Origin: CAIQPV01 sp964480365
GTDB lineage: Bacteria; Pseudomonadota; Gammaproteobacteria; Burkholderiales; Gallionellaceae
Direction: 5' to 3'
Assembly: GCA_964480365.1 (NCBI GenBank)
Contig: CAYZPM010000006.1
Span: forward strand, 1 to 64,000
DNA: 64,000 nucleotides
Under the pieces are notes generated by a model, which was not told where the DNA came from, made no database searches, and was given only the letters and a program-made list of their open reading frames with translations. Below are positions 16,545 through 25,025 of the stretch, piece after piece. Every line of letters begins with the position of its first letter. The first letter of the stretch is position 1. The position numbers and the translations under genes are program-made.

Positions 16545-17563
16545 TTCGCCTGCCGCAACATACCGGCCTTAATCGGTTCCAGCGCCACCTTCTCGCCCGG
16601 ATTCAGTCCGGCCAAGACTTCGATCTCATCCTGTCCGGCGGCCTCGCCCAAGCGCACTTGGCGTAATTGCGCTATTCCCTTCTCATCGACAACATATACC
16701 CCTACCATTTCACTGCGATGCACCACGGCGCTGGCCGGGATAAGCAGCTTCTTCGCCTTGCCAACCACAAAATGAACCCGCACGAACATACCGGGGTAGA
16801 CACCCACTTCGTTGGCAGGCAGATAGACGCGTACCTGACTGCTATGCGTGCGGGCATCGGCGGTAGGCAGCACAATCACCGAAACGGCCCGCACCTGGTG
16901 ATTAAGGGAGGGGAGCTCAATCATGGCTTGCGGGTGAAAGCCAATGTCCGCCAACTTGTATTGAGGCATATCAACAATGACGCGCATCTGAGCCGGGTCG
17001 AATCCGCTCATCAGCGGCTTGCCCACCGTTACCATCTCGCCAAGCTCGACCAGACGTACGCCAACCACGCCGCTGTAGGGCGCAACTACGGAGGTATAGC
17101 CATGTGTCAGCACCGATTGCGCCGCGCCTGCTTCAGTCGCCGCCGCCTGCGCCAGCGCCATCTTGTAATCCGCCTGCGCCTTGTCCAGCGCGGCCTGGCT
17201 GATGAATTTCTGCGCGTACAACTGACGCGAGCGTTCGTAGTCAGACTTGGCTTTCTGCATAGCAGCCTGCGCTTGCATTACTTGTGCCTGACTGCCCGCC
17301 ACAGCCTGCGCCGCCTCGCGCTCGTCTATGCGCAGGATGACTTGGCCTTTTTTCACCGTGTCGCCAACGTCGAACAGGATTTCCTTCACGCGTCCGGCGA
17401 TCTGCGCCGACACGGTGGATTGCCGCGCCGCCTCGACCACACCGTCGGCGCTATAGCTTTGCGCCACCTCGCGGTATTGCACCGGCGCGACGACAAGGTC
17501 ATCAGCCGCCTGCGCAGAAAATGCAAAAGCAAAGGCCAGCAGAAATATTGCGCGATGCCTCAT
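16541..17563 (-). CDS. RND periplasmic adaptor (HlyD/AcrA family)
   Basis: 340 aa from the ATG at 17563, chosen over a GTG nine bases earlier because AGGTGG is six bases upstream. Signal peptide residues 1-19 (FLLAFAFAFSAQA). The order lipoyl half, alpha-hairpin, lipoyl half, beta-barrel is visible: VSAQIAGRVKEILFDVGDTVKKGQ, a Gln/Ala-rich coiled coil at about 85-150, then VVAPYSGVVGVRLVELGEMV and a membrane-proximal domain. It links the RND permease (overlapping downstream) to an outer-membrane channel. The first gene of its operon; the likely promoter lies in the AT-rich 17580-17640 stretch. Confidence 0.92.
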   Translation of the reverse strand: MRHRAIFLLAFAFAFSAQAADDLVVAPVQYREVAQSYSADGVVEAARQSTVSAQIAGRVKEILFDVGDTVKKGQVILRIDEREAAQAVAGSQAQVMQAQAAMQKAKSDYERSRQLYAQKFISQAALDKAQADYKMALAQAAATEAGAAQSVLTHGYTSVVAPYSGVVGVRLVELGEMVTVGKPLMSGFDPAQMRVIVDMPQYKLADIGFHPQAMIELPSLNHQVRAVSVIVLPTADARTHSSQVRVYLPANEVGVYPGMFVRVHFVVGKAKKLLIPASAVVHRSEMVGVYVVDEKGIAQLRQVRLGEAAGQDEIEVLAGLNPGEKVALEPIKAGMLRQAK

Positions 17564-17744
17564 ACAAACCACCTCATCTGAAATATTTACAATATTATAA
17601 TAAGCTAATATAGATAAAAATACAACTCAAGTAATCGGAACCTGCAATCTTCTCTTCAATTAGAAAAAGCGCATAAGGCACAATTTACCAAACTTCAGGT
17701 CTTAGTGTTAGTGTGGAACTCGTTTTTTTCCTATCACTCCACCA

Positions 17745-17908
17745 TTAGGTGAAGAACACTTCGCGTACCATGTCTACTATCTTGATAGTGCGGGGGGCGA
17801 TGCGGTAGAAAATCGGTTGGCGTCCTTGCGTGTTGTCAGTCCGCCCTTGTAGCGCAGGATAGCGAGGCGTTGCGAGACGATGCTTTACGATATACAGCAT
17901 TATGCGTT
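17745..17908 (-). pseudogene. frameshifted remnant of an ArsR-family regulator
   Basis: Two overlapping minus-strand frames together rebuild the C-terminal half of an ArsR/SmtB winged helix: one reads VSQRLAILRYKGGLTTRKDA (recognition helix and wing) and the other continues QPIFYRIAPRTIKIVDMVREVF (wing and last helix). A frameshift lies near 17790-17810 and the N-terminus is missing, replaced by the end of the ABM-domain gene. It sits just upstream of the RND operon, where a metal- or redox-responsive ArsR repressor would be expected. Confidence 0.7.
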
Positions 17909-18295
17909 CTATTCCGGCTCGCCCTGCCAAAGCATGTCATAGCCCAGCTCCTTACTATCCGAACACAGTTTGCTCAACGCAGAAAACTTTTCCTTGAACA
18001 CCTCGTCCGCATGCGATTTTTCATGTTCTTCAAATGATCTCCAGTAAGTAATGATCGCAATATGGCTGTCCGCTGCTCTGGATGCACTCAAGGAACCTTC
18101 GTCCGAAATGAAGCCCGAAAACTGAAAGACCTGACCGGCGACGAATCCGCCTTTTTCCCCGCCGTAGGTGTTTTTTACGACATTGCACATCTCGCCCAGA
18201 GCCAGCTCAACCTCTTCCAACTCTATACCGGGTTTAATTGTGAGTGTATTGAAAAGCATTTTCATCCCGAAGGGAACGGTAATAGGTGCAAACAT
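17909..18295 (-). CDS. antibiotic-biosynthesis-monooxygenase (ABM) domain-like protein
   Basis: 128 aa, AAGGA six bases before the ATG. The pattern IAIITYWRSFEEHEKSHADEVFKEKFSAL is typical of the dimeric alpha/beta-barrel (ABM/EthD-like) fold, which binds small hydrophobic or haem-like ligands. The first 20 residues are hydrophobic but not a signal peptide. Neither the Asn-Trp-His set of ActVA-Orf6 nor haem-degradation ligands can be assigned with confidence, so the activity is open. It is flanked by the ArsR remnant and the large signalling gene. Confidence 0.6.
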   Translation of the reverse strand: MFAPITVPFGMKMLFNTLTIKPGIELEEVELALGEMCNVVKNTYGGEKGGFVAGQVFQFSGFISDEGSLSASRAADSHIAIITYWRSFEEHEKSHADEVFKEKFSALSKLCSDSKELGYDMLWQGEPE

Positions 18296-18381
18296 GGTGG
18301 TCCTTAGATAATGTAAGTTGGAAAACTCTGCCGCCCCGCTTCACCGTCTTGGGACTTGAAAATTAACGACTCAGACAGCAC

Positions 18382-21300
18382 TCAACTCTGCTTCAGCAGA
18401 TACTCAAACTGCACAATCGGGACGGGCTTGCCAAACAGGTAGCCTTGATAGGCATGGCAGTCGTGATTTTTGAGGAAAGCCCGCTGCCGTTCCGTTTCCA
18501 CCCCTTCCGCAAAAATTTCCAAATCCAATGATTTTGCCAAGTTGATAACGGCCTGTACCAACTCGGCATCGTTACCTTCCAACGTAATGCCCTGCACAAA
18601 TTCCTGATGTATTTTGAGCTGATCAGAGGAAAGCTGTTTCAGGTAGGACAGCGACGAATACACAGTGCCGAAATTATCCATTGATAACCTGACACCCATA
18701 CCTTTTAAAGCATTGATTTTATCCATCGTACTGCTCATGTCAGTCATCACCAGCCTTTCTGACAATTCCAGTTTCAGGTGCGTTGGGTCTACTTGATACT
18801 CTTTCAAGATGCCGGTTACCTCGCTCACAAATTCCGGCTTGGCGAATTGCTTGGCGCTAATATTTACAGTCAATGTAAAATCACGCGTGTTTTCATTTTT
18901 GCTCCACAAGGCAAGTTGATGACAGGCGGTTTGCAGAACCCAATGGCCAATGCCGATAATCAGGTCGCTTTCTTCGGCAATCGGGATAAACTGTCTTGGC
19001 ATGATTATGCCGCGCTCCGGATGTATCCAGCGCAGGAATGCTTCCGCGCCCAGCGGATAGTTATCGTTATCCACCTGTATCTGGTAATGCAATTGTAGCT
19101 GTTGTAACTCAATTGCATAATGCAAATCATTATTCAGTGCATCGTGCGCTGCCACATTTTGTTGCATGACAGGATCATAAAAACGTACGGCATTGCGTCC
19201 GTGCTCCTTGGCTTGATACATTGCCATGTCGGCGTGTTCGATCAATTCATCCAAAGATTCGCCATTGCCGTGATACAAACTGATTCCAATGCTGGGAGAG
19301 CTATGATGTTCTTGCTCCTTAAGCTTATAGGGCCTGGCTAACGACTCGCGAATTTTTTCAGAAACCAGAGAAATCTTGTGTGTAGCATCATCCTTATCTT
19401 TGCTGATGGCCTCAATTAGCACAACGTACTCGTCACCACCGAATCTGGCAACCGTATCCATTTCGCGTATGCAAGATTTGATTCTCACGCCCACTTCGAT
19501 TAGCAACAAGTCACCATAGTCGTGCCCGAGTGTGTCGTTAATCGCCTTGAAACGGTCCAAATCTATGAAAAGTACGGCACCGTAGTCGTCGCGGCGCGCC
19601 GAAGCAGCCAAAGCTGCATGGAAGCGATCCAATAGCAACCGACGGTTGGGCAACCGAGTCAGTGAATCATAAAACGCCAGTTTGTGAATTTCCTCCTCGG
19701 TCTGCTTGCGCGTTGTGATGTCGCTGAAGATGGCGACGTAATGCGAGGTCTCATACTGTTCGTTTTTGACGGCTGTGATGGTCAGCCACTTCGGGTAAAC
19801 CTGGCCATTCTTGCGTTTGTCCCAAACTTCTCCTGTCCATGAGCCTGTGTGCAGCAACTGCTGCCACATCTCTATAAAAAAAGCCTTGTCCTGCCGCCCT
19901 GAACTCATGATGCGCGGATTCTGGCCCAGCACTTCCTCCTGGCTGTAACCAGTGATGTCGGTGAACGCATGGTTGACGCGGATGATGTTGGCATGCTGGT
20001 CGGTGACCATCATGCCTTCATGTGTCTCAAAGGCGATGGCGGCGATACGAAGTTCTGCCTCGGCCTGTTTACGCTCGGTGATGTCACAAAAGACCGCAAT
20101 GAAGTGCTCTTTTTCCGGGCTGAACACGGAAATGGTAAACCACTTGCCCAGCGCGTTTAAATAAAAGTCGCATACTTCGGGGATGCCGGTTGAAGCGACT
20201 CGGCCATATACCTCGAATAACTCCGGGTTCTGCTCCCTCAAACCCGGAATGACCTCGCTGACCGGTTTCCCGACGACATCGTTCAGGCCGGTTTGCCGCC
20301 CGAAGGCTTCATTGACATTGAGATAAACAAAGTCCACCGCCCGCTTGCGATTGTCGTACCGCATCTTGCAATAGGCGTATCCATCAAGCATGTTTTCGAA
20401 CAACGAGCGGTAGCGCGTCTCGCTCTTGGCGAGCGCCTCTGCCAGCGGGTCGGAAGGCAGCGGAATGGTCGCGGTCACACGAAGCCCGCCGCCAGGCGCG
20501 CTGTCGAACCCGATCTTGCCGCCCAGTTGTTCGACGCGCTCGCGCATGCCGCGTATGCCATAGGAGGTTGGGGCAACGGTATGCTCTTGCGGCAGGCCGC
20601 AGCCATTGTCGCTGATCGACAGGACGGCTTCGTTGTTCGCGTAGCGGAGTTCGACTTCCACCCTGGTTGCGCCGGAATGCCGCGCAATATTGGCAAGGGC
20701 TTCCTGGGAGATACGGAACAGGATAATCGATAACGCATTGCCCAACTTGTCTTTGCCATTGTCCTGTTCGTTACAAGGACATGCGACTCGACATTCAATG
20801 CCGGTACGTTTGTGGAATTGCTTAGCTTGCCATTTAAGCGCCTCCAGCAGGCCGAGATCGTCGAGTATGGTCGGGCGCAAGTCGGTAATGATGCGGCGCA
20901 AAGCTTGTGCAGCAGTGTCAAGCAGACCGACCATGGATTCGGCACGCTCCAGCATGGGGTCTTCCTTTTTTTTATCCGTCGCCAGTTTGCGCGCCAGCCA
21001 GAATGCGTCCATTTTGAGCGCGGCCAATGTGCTACCCAGATCGTCATGGATTTCTCGTGCAATGCGGGTTTTTTCTTCCTCGCGCACGGTTTGGAGATGC
21101 GCCGATAGCTCTCGGGTCTGAAGTTCCGCGAGCTTGTGCAAGGTGATGTCGGTGAGGGCAATACGTACCAATGATACACGGCCCTCTTTTACGTGCAGGC
21201 AGTCCATCCGAACATGGAAGCTGGATTTGTTGCCGTGCTGGAGCTTGAGTTCGCAACTCTGATGGCCGTCACGCTGCAATATGTTCAAAAAATGGCGATG

Positions 21301-21666
21301 CCAGCGATCCCTGTCCTCGGGGGCGACGAAGCTGGTGAAGCGGTGATTGAGCAGTTTTTTGCGATCCACTCCCAACAGCGTAGTGCCGGTGAGATTCACC
21401 TCTGCAATCATGCCTTCGCGGGTGAGCGAGAGGTAACCAACGGGAGCGAATTCATAAAGATCAACGTAGCGGTCGCGCGATTCTTCCAGGGCGGTCTGTG
21501 CTCGCCGCAACTCATCGTTCTGCATTTCCAGTTCGATCTGATGCACGTGAAGTTCATACAGTAGTTCCTCGGCAGATCTTGGCGTCCCCTCCGCCAACGG
21601 CGCACCGGCAAGCTGCGCCTCAACTAAGGAGCGCAGAGAGTCTGGTTCGTTTTGAATGTTGCTCAT
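18382..21666 (-). CDS. PAS - histidine kinase - PAS - PAS - GGDEF - degenerate EAL protein
   Basis: 1094 aa from the ATG at 21666 (AGGAAG upstream). Order: coiled-coil N-terminus; PAS (about 60-185); NarL-type dimerisation and phosphoacceptor domain with EIHDDLG near residue 207; HATPase with ISDNGCGLP and GIRGMRERV; PAS (about 425-545); PAS (about 550-675); GGDEF with RFGGDEY near 742; EAL with EAFLRW near 875. No membrane segments, so cytosolic. The EAL domain lacks two metal ligands: DDFGTG is DNFGTV (near 998) and KIDxxFV is KIHQEFV (near 1020). It is therefore unlikely to hydrolyse c-di-GMP and may only bind it. The GGDEY motif departs slightly from GGDEF. No cognate response regulator is adjacent. 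Confidence 0.92.
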   Translation of the reverse strand: MSNIQNEPDSLRSLVEAQLAGAPLAEGTPRSAEELLYELHVHQIELEMQNDELRRAQTALEESRDRYVDLYEFAPVGYLSLTREGMIAEVNLTGTTLLGVDRKKLLNHRFTSFVAPEDRDRWHRHFLNILQRDGHQSCELKLQHGNKSSFHVRMDCLHVKEGRVSLVRIALTDITLHKLAELQTRELSAHLQTVREEEKTRIAREIHDDLGSTLAALKMDAFWLARKLATDKKKEDPMLERAESMVGLLDTAAQALRRIITDLRPTILDDLGLLEALKWQAKQFHKRTGIECRVACPCNEQDNGKDKLGNALSIILFRISQEALANIARHSGATRVEVELRYANNEAVLSISDNGCGLPQEHTVAPTSYGIRGMRERVEQLGGKIGFDSAPGGGLRVTATIPLPSDPLAEALAKSETRYRSLFENMLDGYAYCKMRYDNRKRAVDFVYLNVNEAFGRQTGLNDVVGKPVSEVIPGLREQNPELFEVYGRVASTGIPEVCDFYLNALGKWFTISVFSPEKEHFIAVFCDITERKQAEAELRIAAIAFETHEGMMVTDQHANIIRVNHAFTDITGYSQEEVLGQNPRIMSSGRQDKAFFIEMWQQLLHTGSWTGEVWDKRKNGQVYPKWLTITAVKNEQYETSHYVAIFSDITTRKQTEEEIHKLAFYDSLTRLPNRRLLLDRFHAALAASARRDDYGAVLFIDLDRFKAINDTLGHDYGDLLLIEVGVRIKSCIREMDTVARFGGDEYVVLIEAISKDKDDATHKISLVSEKIRESLARPYKLKEQEHHSSPSIGISLYHGNGESLDELIEHADMAMYQAKEHGRNAVRFYDPVMQQNVAAHDALNNDLHYAIELQQLQLHYQIQVDNDNYPLGAEAFLRWIHPERGIIMPRQFIPIAEESDLIIGIGHWVLQTACHQLALWSKNENTRDFTLTVNISAKQFAKPEFVSEVTGILKEYQVDPTHLKLELSERLVMTDMSSTMDKINALKGMGVRLSMDNFGTVYSSLSYLKQLSSDQLKIHQEFVQGITLEGNDAELVQAVINLAKSLDLEIFAEGVETERQRAFLKNHDCHAYQGYLFGKPVPIVQFEYLLKQS

Positions 21667-21763
21667 GATACTTCCTAACTTTTGAGGCGAAGCAACTCGT
21701 CTCCGCAACCGAAACGAATGCCCGTTACAATCTTAAAAACTTACAGCGTTTAATAGTAAATTT

Positions 21764-21940
21764 CTAAAGGACAAACTCTGATGAAGAATTGACAATTTTT
21801 CCTATGGGGATAACCTCTTGTTGATCGGCTCTATAAAATTGCTTTACATCGTTAACCAGCACATCAATCGTCATACCCTTCTCTGACATTTCCATCAGTG
21901 CTTGATCAATTTCCTCTGGTTGAGTTAGATTTTGGCTCAT
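21764..21940 (-). CDS. small hypothetical protein, 58 aa
   Basis: ATG at 21940 reads 58 codons to TAG at 21764. The peptide is acidic and helical (QPEEIDQALMEMSEKGMTI, then VLVNDVKQFYRA). The ribosome binding site is weak (GAGA, 12 bases away). It lies 97 bases upstream of the large signalling gene on the same strand and could be a leader gene of that operon. Not recognised; codon use looks normal for the region. Confidence 0.35.
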   Translation of the reverse strand: MSQNLTQPEEIDQALMEMSEKGMTIDVLVNDVKQFYRADQQEVIPIGKIVNSSSEFVL

Positions 21941-22465
21941 AGCATTACAGTCTCATGTCCTTCGTTGATCAAAGAAGCTCTTGATATATTCTTGGGAAAT
22001 ATCTTGACGGGAAAGCGACTATTAAAATATAGGAGCTTTACCTGATAACAGATAAGAAATTCCTGAAACACTACATCGGAGTTTGTCCTATGCAGTGGGG
22101 CAGGATAAGCAGGCCGCAATGCTTCGTGCTGTAGAGGATGGGTATGTCCAGAGGCGCCGGGGGCCGAATTGACCGCTCAGGTGTTCACATACTGATGGGC
22201 TTTGTTCGGTACCGACGTAGCTGACTCGTTTTTCAACGCCGCGCCGTAAACTTGCAGCTTCGTGGCTTCTTTTGCCAGCAACATTAGTTTATTGCTGCAA
22301 AGGCATATGGCAAACCTTGCAGGACGCACATTGGAAATGCAATTGCGGTCAGCGTCGCTACAATCTATTTTTGGCGCGCAATCAGAATTAGTTTAGGAAC
22401 AAGTAGAAGACGTTCAAACTTGCCTACAAAAGTCGGTGCGATTCAATGTCAGCAATTTATTCTTG
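21941..22465. other. 525-bp gene-free region, nothing recognised
   Basis: No convincing frame, tRNA or terminator is seen. Short frames on both strands lack ribosome binding sites. The GC-rich part (22140-22280) and AT-rich part (22280-22430) may be the remains of a lost gene after the DsrC-like operon. Confidence 0.3.
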
Positions 22466-22693
22466 CTAGTCGTCGCCCAACTCCGGCAAAGGGTCTCGAA
22501 TCTGCGAAAGTAAATCCTCCGCGCCCAATTCATGTTCGGCGAAAATCATTTTTATCTCGCACGATTCGGTCAATGCAAGTTCTCGTCGCAGCACCTTTGC
22601 TCGCTCTGAGGCCGCGCGGTATTCTTCGTGCTGCTCGATCTTCTCCAAGCGCAACATGGATTTCCGGAAAATTTTGTAGATGTAATATGGCAT
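22466..22693 (-). CDS. small hypothetical protein in the DsrC-like operon, 75 aa
   Basis: The start at 22693 is chosen because MPYYIYKIFRKSMLRLEKIE looks like a genuine N-terminus and begins 11 bases after the DsrC-like stop; a longer frame to 22774 overlaps that gene and reads as its shadow. The protein is highly charged and helical (residues 15-45) and ends in an acidic tail. I do not recognise it. Tight linkage to the DsrC-like gene suggests a role with it. Confidence 0.55.
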   Translation of the reverse strand: MPYYIYKIFRKSMLRLEKIEQHEEYRAASERAKVLRRELALTESCEIKMIFAEHELGAEDLLSQIRDPLPELGDD

Positions 22694-22704
22694 GGGAGTT
22701 CTGA

Positions 22705-23004
22705 TCAGACGCAGCCGGTAGGTTTGGGCATGCCGCCATACTTGGTTATCGGCTTCATCGGGCCGGTCAGCCACAATTCGAAAATATCCTTCTGATCCTC
22801 GCCAACATACTTGGCAAATTTCCGTATCGGCGGCACAGTGTTATTTTCCTCGTAATATTCTCGTGCCTTCATGATGTGTTCCCACATTTTTTCATTCAGT
22901 TCGTAATGATCCGTAGCGGCCATGGAGTGCCCTATTTCTGGCGTCCACACGTTCATGTCAATAAGGTAGCCATCACCATCGCGTTCTGGAATTTTCATAT
23001 TCAT
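22705..23004 (-). CDS. DsrC/TusE-family protein with only the C-terminal cysteine
   Basis: 99 aa. Family marks: DGDGYLIDMNVWTPEIG at the N-terminus, HYELNEKMWEHIMKAREYYEE in the middle, PPIRKFAKY, and the swinging arm ending GGMPKPTGCV. The penultimate Cys (CysA, residue 98) is present. The second arm cysteine of true DsrC (CysB, 11 residues earlier in CKIAGLPKPTGC) is replaced by Thr. With one cysteine it can carry sulfur as a persulfide, like TusE and DsrC-like sulfurtransferases, but cannot form the DsrC trisulfide. It is encoded between a conserved unknown protein and a small protein, near the QmoAB-HdrCB cluster, which points to sulfur transfer in energy metabolism rather than tRNA thiolation. 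Confidence 0.85.
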   Translation of the reverse strand: MNMKIPERDGDGYLIDMNVWTPEIGHSMAATDHYELNEKMWEHIMKAREYYEENNTVPPIRKFAKYVGEDQKDIFELWLTGPMKPITKYGGMPKPTGCV

Positions 23005-23026
23005 CCGATCAAAAGTTTGTAACGTC

Positions 23027-24193
23027 TTATTCCTTCGGCCAATAAGCAGTGGCTATTCCGTCGCCCAGATCGGCCTCAATCAGGCGACGTCGCACTTCGA
23101 GCAAGCGTTCGATCAGCGCGGATTCACGCTTGGCATAAGCCTCTGCATCAGGGGTGCGGTTTACCACAACGCCAAGCAGTTCGGTGATCGCATTGCCTAT
23201 GGAATTCTGGCTGATGGTAACGATCAGTTTTCCCGCATCATTGCGATAGATAATCTGCTTGAATGCGGGCTGCCAGCGTATGGCATTGGCATATTTCGCA
23301 TCCACAATGCAGTTGTCGCGCACCTTTTTCGCCGTCTTCATAAAGTCATTATTGAACAACAGAACGCTTTCGACCTCTTCCGGGAAATAAACGTCATGTA
23401 GCATAGGTGCGTTGTGGGTGGAAACCTGCGAGAAGAAAGTGCGGTAGAAGTCGATAAAGCCTTTCAACACTTCGTCGTATTCTTTCCAGAAATGCACGTT
23501 CTTGAGGGCGTTCGCTCCACCCAGTATCTCCCAACTGGGCAATCCCTGAGGATATCCGGTCAGCCCGATACAAGCATCGGCTTCACTGGCTGGCTTGAGA
23601 ATTTTCAGGCTCAGCGCCTTGTCGAAGAATTTGCAATATACATCGCGCATGTATGCCTGAAACAGGCTGTTCTGGCCGCCATCGGTAAGATTTGGGTTGT
23701 TGGGCTCAGCCAACTTGGCTTTACGCAAATCTGCCATAGGAAAAACGATAAAGTGGTTATGCAACATTCGGATACTAGGCACTCCGGGAGAAGTCAGCGG
23801 CCAAGTCGCATCCAAACTCGCTTCACCTGCCAAAATCAGCGCCTCATCCTGATCGGGATACTGCTCCAGCATGTAGTCGATGATGATCTGGTTCATCCTG
23901 TTCCACACATGTTTCACATTATCCGCGACCTGCGTGCGCCGCACCGGTCGCCCCAACGGATTGAGAATCGTCTTGGAAGTATTGTAGATGATGGAACAAT
24001 CAAACTCGGTGCTGTGCCCCAATGCCTTGCGATACAGCAACAGATTCTCTGAGTTCATCAGCAACCCGTTGTTGTTTACCAGATCGTTAAGGTTTTCCGT
24101 GCTGTTGAAAAACTCGTTGTGCTTCATCCCCTCAGGCACTTCCAGAGGAATAGACCTGAATGGAGTTAAAATTTCGCGCGGCCCAGATTGCAT
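23027..24193 (-). CDS. conserved hypothetical protein upstream of the DsrC-like gene, 388 aa
   Basis: The start at 24193 (ATG) has GAGGG eight bases upstream; a TTG at 24208 is also possible. I do not recognise the family. It is a soluble protein with a central LHNHFIVFPMADLRKAKL segment, reminiscent of the HxHxxxxP strand of HIT/GalT-like nucleotide transferases but with only two histidines, and a region VVDAKYANAIRW. The C-terminus is helical with RLLEVRRRLIEADLGDG. It is the first gene of a three-gene unit with the DsrC-like and small proteins, so a part in sulfur metabolism is plausible but unproven. Confidence 0.7.
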   Translation of the reverse strand: MQSGPREILTPFRSIPLEVPEGMKHNEFFNSTENLNDLVNNNGLLMNSENLLLYRKALGHSTEFDCSIIYNTSKTILNPLGRPVRRTQVADNVKHVWNRMNQIIIDYMLEQYPDQDEALILAGEASLDATWPLTSPGVPSIRMLHNHFIVFPMADLRKAKLAEPNNPNLTDGGQNSLFQAYMRDVYCKFFDKALSLKILKPASEADACIGLTGYPQGLPSWEILGGANALKNVHFWKEYDEVLKGFIDFYRTFFSQVSTHNAPMLHDVYFPEEVESVLLFNNDFMKTAKKVRDNCIVDAKYANAIRWQPAFKQIIYRNDAGKLIVTISQNSIGNAITELLGVVVNRTPDAEAYAKRESALIERLLEVRRRLIEADLGDGIATAYWPKE

Positions 24194-24208
24194 TGTGACA
24201 TCCCTCAA

Positions 24209-24524
24209 TTGTGTAAAAGTAGTTCAGCTAATTCCTTGATGTATCTGAATGTCCACAAGCGCACCGGTATAAGCACATACACTGACAGGCAACGCCAGTC
24301 AGGCGATGACTACGGCCAGTTGACTGGTTTATTAGTTCTCAATAACTCTGCGTTTCCCTGGATAAAAAAAAGGCTTGCAGGGGAGCAAGCCGAGAGGGAG
24401 GGCAACAGGGGTATAACAGAATATGATGATACGCTAATATTTCTGCTTGTCAAGTAACAATGTTTAGAGATGCCCAGCATTGACAATTCCATAACCATGA
24501 AAAAGAAGCCCCAAAATTTTGTAT
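24209..24524. other. 316-bp intergenic region between the ubi and DsrC-like operons
   Basis: It contains the terminator of the upstream operon (24364-24391). The remaining 150 bases before the start at 24193 should hold the promoter of the DsrC-like operon; no clear -35/-10 pair was identified. Confidence 0.4.
24364..24391 (-). terminator. Rho-independent terminator after ubiT
   Basis: On the minus strand a 7-bp stem (GGCTTGC / GCAAGCC) with a six-base loop is followed by eight T residues. It lies about 130 bases after the ubiT stop codon and separates the qmo-hdr-ubi unit from the DsrC-like operon. Confidence 0.85.
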
Positions 24525-24998
24525 TCAGCCTTGAAACAGACGCGACTTCATGTGAGCCATAACGTTGCTCGGCGAAAACAAGGCAGATTTGAATTCAGGT
24601 AACTCGATTGCATCCAAGGTGTTTTTTGCCACCAGTCCCAGTTCAGTGTTCCCCTCAACTATCAGACGACGGCTGAAAAAAAGCGTATCCGGGTCTTCCT
24701 TGCGTGTAGCAAGAAGGAAGAAATCCTGCGCAGTGGCGCTGATAGCCAAATCCGGCGCCTTGCCCGAACGGGTCGGGGTAAACTTGTCGGCACCGACGGT
24801 GAAATACAAACTCAGCCCGAGATCTTTCACATGGATGGCAATCTGTTTTCCGTGCAACGGTTCAAGATGTTCCTTGGGGATGATCCTTCCCAGCGCCAGA
24901 TTGAGCACCTTGGCAAAAGCAAAGGATGGAGGGAAGGAGGGCAACAAGGAAACCAGTTTGCCGATGGGCTTGGGAAAGGTAAAAGAACGCAGTTCCAT
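24525..24998 (-). CDS. ubiT: UbiT, SCP2-domain factor of O2-independent ubiquinone synthesis
   Basis: 157 aa with an SCP2 sterol-carrier-like domain (PDLAISATAQDFFLLATRKEDPDTLFFSRRLIVEGNTELGL is spread over residues 84-125). UbiT is known to act with UbiU and UbiV in ubiquinone biosynthesis without oxygen, probably binding the lipid intermediates. The order ubiU-ubiV-ubiT here, with a 27-base gap to ubiV, supports the assignment. ATG start follows AGAGGATAAC, a reasonable ribosome binding site. It is the last gene before a strong terminator. Confidence 0.9.
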   Translation of the reverse strand: MELRSFTFPKPIGKLVSLLPSFPPSFAFAKVLNLALGRIIPKEHLEPLHGKQIAIHVKDLGLSLYFTVGADKFTPTRSGKAPDLAISATAQDFFLLATRKEDPDTLFFSRRLIVEGNTELGLVAKNTLDAIELPEFKSALFSPSNVMAHMKSRLFQG

Positions 24999-25025
24999 AT
25001 AATCGTTATCCTCTTAAAGGCACCT

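Noticed and set aside
16667..17581. 304-aa plus-strand frame opposite the RND adaptor
   Set aside because: His/Arg-rich composition typical of an antisense shadow; the minus-strand gene has full domain support.
22466..22774. 102-aa version of the small protein after the DsrC-like gene
   Set aside because: The first 27 residues overlap the DsrC-like coding sequence in another frame; the start at 22693 is more sensible.
22705..23004. True DsrC with two arm cysteines
   Set aside because: The position of CysB holds threonine; only the penultimate cysteine remains.
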